A stretch of DNA of 59,968 nt from JBNJGT01 sp964473285 (GTDB lineage Archaea > Nanobdellota > Nanobdellia > Woesearchaeales > JACJVW01), in NCBI GenBank assembly GCA_964473285.1, contig CAYYOI010000004.1, positions 1 to 59,968 on the forward strand. The letters run 5' to 3'. Below are positions 27,201 through 33,200 of the stretch, one piece after another. Position numbers and translations under genes: made by a program. Under the pieces are notes generated by a model. It had not been told where the DNA came from. It made no database searches and saw nothing but the letters and a program-made list of their open reading frames with translations. The number at the start of each line of letters is the position of its first letter. Positions within the stretch are counted from its first letter, which is position 1.

Positions 27201-30200
27201 CTACCTGGAAATGATTTGGAAATGACTAATATTTCTTTGCGTGGTTCTTTAAACATGTCAGTAAGGCAAGAACCAAGCGAACCAATTTACTGGTATAATA
27301 CGTCTGATCCTCATTCTCTTATTGTATCTGCCAATGTGACGGATGAGCTTAATTTGCCTGTCCAAAATGCAACAGTTCATATGTATTCACATGCAACCCT
27401 TGATAATTCTTTCACTGAGGTTTCAAGTTGTAATACTGATGCAAATGGCTCATGTATTATAGAATGGGATCCAACAACAACCACACAAGGTACTTTTGAT
27501 ATATATTATAATGTGACAAAGGATTATTATCACGCATCTGATACCTATGAGGATTCAGTAACCATAATCGGAGGTCTATCTATAAAGATGTATAGCCCTG
27601 AAGATGAAGAGATCCTTTACCTTGGTCATATTATGAGTACCAATGTCTCTCTTATTGATAACGGCACTGAAACAGGTTTTGGGAATCTTACACTTAATGT
27701 AACTTTTGATGGCATGCAAATAACCAACAAATCCTACGATGAAATCTTGCTTGATCATCTGGTATATGAGCTTGGTGAACATAGTGTCAATGCTTCAGTT
27801 TATTCAAATCTTAGTGAGGAGCCAGATGCGACTATAATGCATGATGTCAAATTGTATGATCTATTGAATATATCCGAACTTTTAGCTAATGTAACTTCAA
27901 CTCCAAGAAATAATGGGACTATAAATATTTCTGCTACTATTGTACGCATGAGTAATGGGGAGGGAGTTTCTAATTATGATTGTAATTGGTATCTTGATGG
28001 TTCTAGTTTAGCTGTTACCCAAACAAATGATACAGGAGTTTGTACTGTTCAATATAAATTCAATGAGTCACATTCAGTAGGTCCACATGATATAACTGTG
28101 ATGATCCAGGATGATGATTCTTTATTCTATCATGCATATTCTGAGAATTCCTCAATTCAAATAAACCTTACTGAATCTTTGAATCTTACAATATTTTCAG
28201 ATGTTACGAAATTTCATCGTGGTGGGACTGAAGATTTGATCTCTAGAGTAAAGGATGATTTCTCTCTTTTAGATGCAAATGTAACCTGGTCTCTTTATAA
28301 TGAGAGTTCCTTGGTAGAAAAAGTTACTGGCAATGTTACGGAATACAATTTTACTTCTGATTACCTTCTTGGCAACTATACTTTAACTGTCAATGCTACA
28401 AAACCATATTATTATAAGGATACAATCACCCATAACACTTCAATATATGGTTGGTCAGAGATAGAGCTTATTCCTTCTATTGAACCAATCGATTATCGGG
28501 ATTCTGAGACCACCTTTACTTGTCGTGTCACTGATTCAAATAATTCAATCACCGAACTTAATGGTATCAATTTGTATCCTGTGACATTCTATATCAAAAA
28601 TTCTTCAGGAATTATTTCTACTTATCTTAATTATACTGATTCAAACGGTTCACTTGATGGCTTTGCTACAGGTTATTTTAATACCTCTGGATTTGCTCTT
28701 GGGAATTACACATACGGGTGCAATATCGATAGTTCAGAATCCCTTTTCTATGATCCAGTGCTTGGAAATGTCTCAAAACCTGTTACTCTTTATGACACTT
28801 ATGATATAAGCATTGGCCTTAATAGATCTGGAGTCTATCGTGATGATAAACCAAATCTTCCATCATCAGTCATGATCACTGCAAATGTCACTGATAGTGG
28901 ATCAGCTATTGAAAATGCCTGGGTAAGATTCAAGTCAGGAAATTCATTCATATTATCTGCAGGGGAAGAGATTTCCTGTATTACTGATGTGAATGGTACT
29001 TGTTCAGTATCCTGGAATCCTTCATCTGATATACAACGAGGCAAACACATAATTACAGGGGATGCAAGTAAGAAGTATTACCTGCCTCAGATGGAGAATA
29101 ATGAAACACTAGAGATATATGCATATTCAGAACCGAGGATTATTTCACCTGTTGAAAATGAGATTTTTGTAAGAAGTTCTGTAAATAGAACGGTTCCAAT
29201 AAGTTGTGATGTTCTTGAAACTTTTAGAAATGCATCGACATTCAATTATAGCTATCCTTTGACACTTGTCATTCCTAATCCCTCATATCTTGCTTTCAAG
29301 ACTTATAACGGGCTAATTGAATATACCCGTAGGCACTCTGGCACAGAATCAGAAAAACTATTGCAATGGTCTAGTTACAGTACAGAGGGGGCTCATGAAA
29401 TAATTTCAAATGGAAATCTTAAGATTACTGGAAAGAATTATACCGCATATATTGCAGATTTAAATCTTAATATAACTGATTATGATCGTGTTTCTGTTTA
29501 TCTTAGTAACATTAGTAATAATGCTGAATGGCGCATGGAATATAAGGATAAAGATTACTGGGTGCCTTTATGGGATTATAAAAATGGAACATACGTAGAT
29601 TCAATGGATATTAATGTTACTGCAATTGCTTTACATGTTAGGTCTACCAATGCAAGTAATGCTTCTATTATAATTGAATCTATCAATTTTACAGAGACAG
29701 AATATGATTCATTCAATTATATGGGTCATCAAGAATTTTTCAATTCAAATGATGCCTACAATTCAGGAAGTATGGAACGTATTTTAGAGTTAGAGAATTC
29801 ACCAACATATCAGCGATGGTATGAAAACGATCCAGCACTTTCTGCTGGTAGGTCTGATTTTGCAGTGCAGGGCAATTATAGTCTTTTCGCTAATCTAACT
29901 TCACTTTCACCCGGTTACTCAGGCCGTATTAAGTATGCTTTCACTGATCCTTCAAATGCTTTTGCAGACCCTGAATATGTTGGACTATGGATTTATTCTC
30001 CACGTGATTATCTCTCCTATAAATTTAGATTGATAGATGATTCCTCTCAATATACAAAGTCATTTGGATCAGGCTTTAGGGGATGGAAATATCTGCAGCT
30101 TCCACTCGAAGCTTATGAAGATATTGTTGAATTTGAATTAATAATAGTAAATAATGGAAGTCAGCCGGTTACTGATTTAGTCTATTTTGATGATTTCCAT

Positions 30201-33200
30201 CTTATCTATAACACTACTACATTGCCTAATGGACCTGTTAATATAGATTGGAGGTTCAATTCATATGATTCCTTTAGTATTGGTTGTCTTATTAATGATA
30301 GTTTTTATTATAATACCTCAAAAGCAAGCGATTGGAGCCATTTTGCAATAACTTCACCGACAGGAGAAACTGATGAAAAAGATCCTGCACCTCCTTTAAA
30401 TGACGATACAAAAAATAACGCTGAGGTTGTAGGGTTTAGTATTCAGCCAAAATATGATAAATTCTTGATACCAACTAATGATACAGGAGTACTTACAAAT
30501 TTTACTATCACAAATAATCTTGTGACTGAACAAACGTTTGCGCTTGATATTTATAGCGATATCCTTGAGACAGAACCATCAATTACTGTTCCTGGAGGTT
30601 CATCAGTCACCATACCTGTTTTTTATGATACTGAAGGTCTTGGGCCTTATTCATATGAAGATGAGATAGATTATATCCGGGTAACAAACAATGCATCCGG
30701 AATCCTTGAATCAAAGCTTGAGATCACTGCCAGGGAATTGTCTGTTGATATTTTGTCTCCTCTGGCAAGTTCAGCCATTACTGATGCAGTCGCAGGGGAT
30801 ACGATAGTTGTTGATACTCATCTTTCATTCAATTACCAGAATGATCCTGATCTACTTTCAGAGCTTGTTCCAAAAGTGTCAATAAATGGAGAACCATGTG
30901 TGCCGGTTGAGCGTGAGTTTGTACCTACTACATGGAGCGTAAGTTGCCGATTGCCTTCTCTTGAAGGTAACCCTCTCAATACTACACTCAGTGTATCACA
31001 TTCAATCAGCTACCTTTCCAATAAATCAATAACTGCTGTAGGAACAAAAGAGGATTCTGTGCCAGGTGCAGTTATATATCGTGATGTTTCAGGACCGGAG
31101 ATGGAGCTTGTTGATATTAGTTCACATCCTGATGGTAAGTTATTGAATGTTTCATTGTTTGATTATAGTGGTATTTCACATGCTAATGCTCATCTTATTG
31201 AACCCCGATTCATGAAAGTTCATGACCTGTTTGGATATTCAGGTTCACAGGTCTCTAGATTCTCAACCAGTTCAGGTAATTTCAGTATTGACTTGCCTGA
31301 AAATGTGACAGTAAGTGAAAATTCATTCCTAATCTCAGTTTCAGAACCTATTCAGGATCCAGTGGTTGAGGTTGATGGTGATGTGTTATGGCAATATTCT
31401 GGAATACTTGGTACTAACAAAGATTTTGAGAACGGTTCTGTCTTCAATGTAACTAGGCCAGGGCAAAGTACAACCATCAAAATACCCAAAGGGGCTCAAG
31501 TGACAGATTTCAGCCTTTTTGCTGAAAGTTTTTTAGGGGAAGAATCATTTACTGAGCCAACGTCTCTTGCATTAGACGCAAATAATCTTTTTGTTTCTGA
31601 TTCGCAAGCAGGACTGATATACAAATTTGATTCAGAGACTTTTGAATTTAAAGGCTCATTTGGAAACGTCAGGACAAATACATATGATACTTTGGATTTA
31701 CCTATTTATATAACTACTTCACTTGGTGGTGTGGATGTTCTTGATACAATTGATGGTAGCCTTAAATTCTATAAGGAGAAAGAAGATTCATACACTTTTG
31801 ATGGTATACGTGCAGATTCCTTTAATTTTCCACGTTCAGTCTATCATGATGGTTCGAAATATTATATTGCAGATACTGAAAATGATCAGATAGTAGTACT
31901 GTCTGATTCATATTCTGTTATAGAAACATTCAATAGTACATGTACTTCATATCCATTGGATAATCCTCTAGATGTTGTTGTTGACGATTCTTATATGTAT
32001 GTGGCAGATAACCAAAGGGTTATGATATATGATAAAGAAGGTGATTGCCATGAGCTATTCCTTAAGCTTGATAGTGCTAGAGGCAACAATTATGAGTTCA
32101 AATCTCCTTCATCATTGTTTGTCGATGAAACCTTCCTTTATGTTGCAGATTCAGAACTAAACACAGTCCGTCTTTATGAAAGGAATAATTCTTTTATTTA
32201 TAACTCTACACTTGAAAATGTATCCCGTCCAAGAGATATTATTGCTGAAGATTCGAGATTATATGTTATTGATTCACTCAATGATGAGGTTTTGATATTT
32301 GAAGATGGTAAATTAAACCTAACATTAAAAACTTTCAGTTCAGGATATCCTTATGATCTTATTATTGATGTAGGTAATGATCGTTATGATAGTCCGGTAG
32401 TCACAACTAACATTGAATACCGTAACAAGACAATTCTTGATGGGTCAACTTTCAATGGTACATTTAACCGAGATGTACTTTCAATTGGAGGAGAATCATT
32501 TATTGATGCAGCTAATGAGTTTATATCACAATGTGAACCTTCTTATGACCAATATGGTACCGGCTTTTGTGATTTGCCTATATCAGTAGATTATGCTATA
32601 CCTGGGAAAATTCAGTTGCGTAACCTTACTTTATCATATGATTTTGATCATTTAATTTCAGATTTTGAAGGAAATTCCTTTACATATTCTTCTAATTCAG
32701 AAGAGGAACTTATGTTCTCAAACCTTAGTATATTTTATACGCAGAATTATTCCACTTATGAACTTGAGCCTGGTTGGTCGACTTTGTTGGATAATTTCTC
32801 ATATCCTGGTGAATACTCTGTTGTTGTCAATGCTTATGATACTCTTGGTCATTCTACAAGTACAGATTATGTAATTGACCATTTTTCTGAAATACCTTTA
32901 ATAAATGATGTGGTATCCAGCTCTCAAATTACAGGTTCACTTGCTTTCCTTGATGATGACTATGAAAGAACAATCTACAATTTTACTATTTCAGATACCC
33001 TTAATGAGTCAATCTTTAATCGTAGCTTGTATGATCTGAATATGGATATGATGATTCCATATTATAGTGAAAAGACAGTTGGTGAATTCGAAACTTCACT
33101 TTATTTTGATGATGTATCATTTGTATTGAGCAGGGATAATACTACTAACATCTCTGGAATATTAGATCCGATACAGTTAAATTCATATGACTTATTTTCA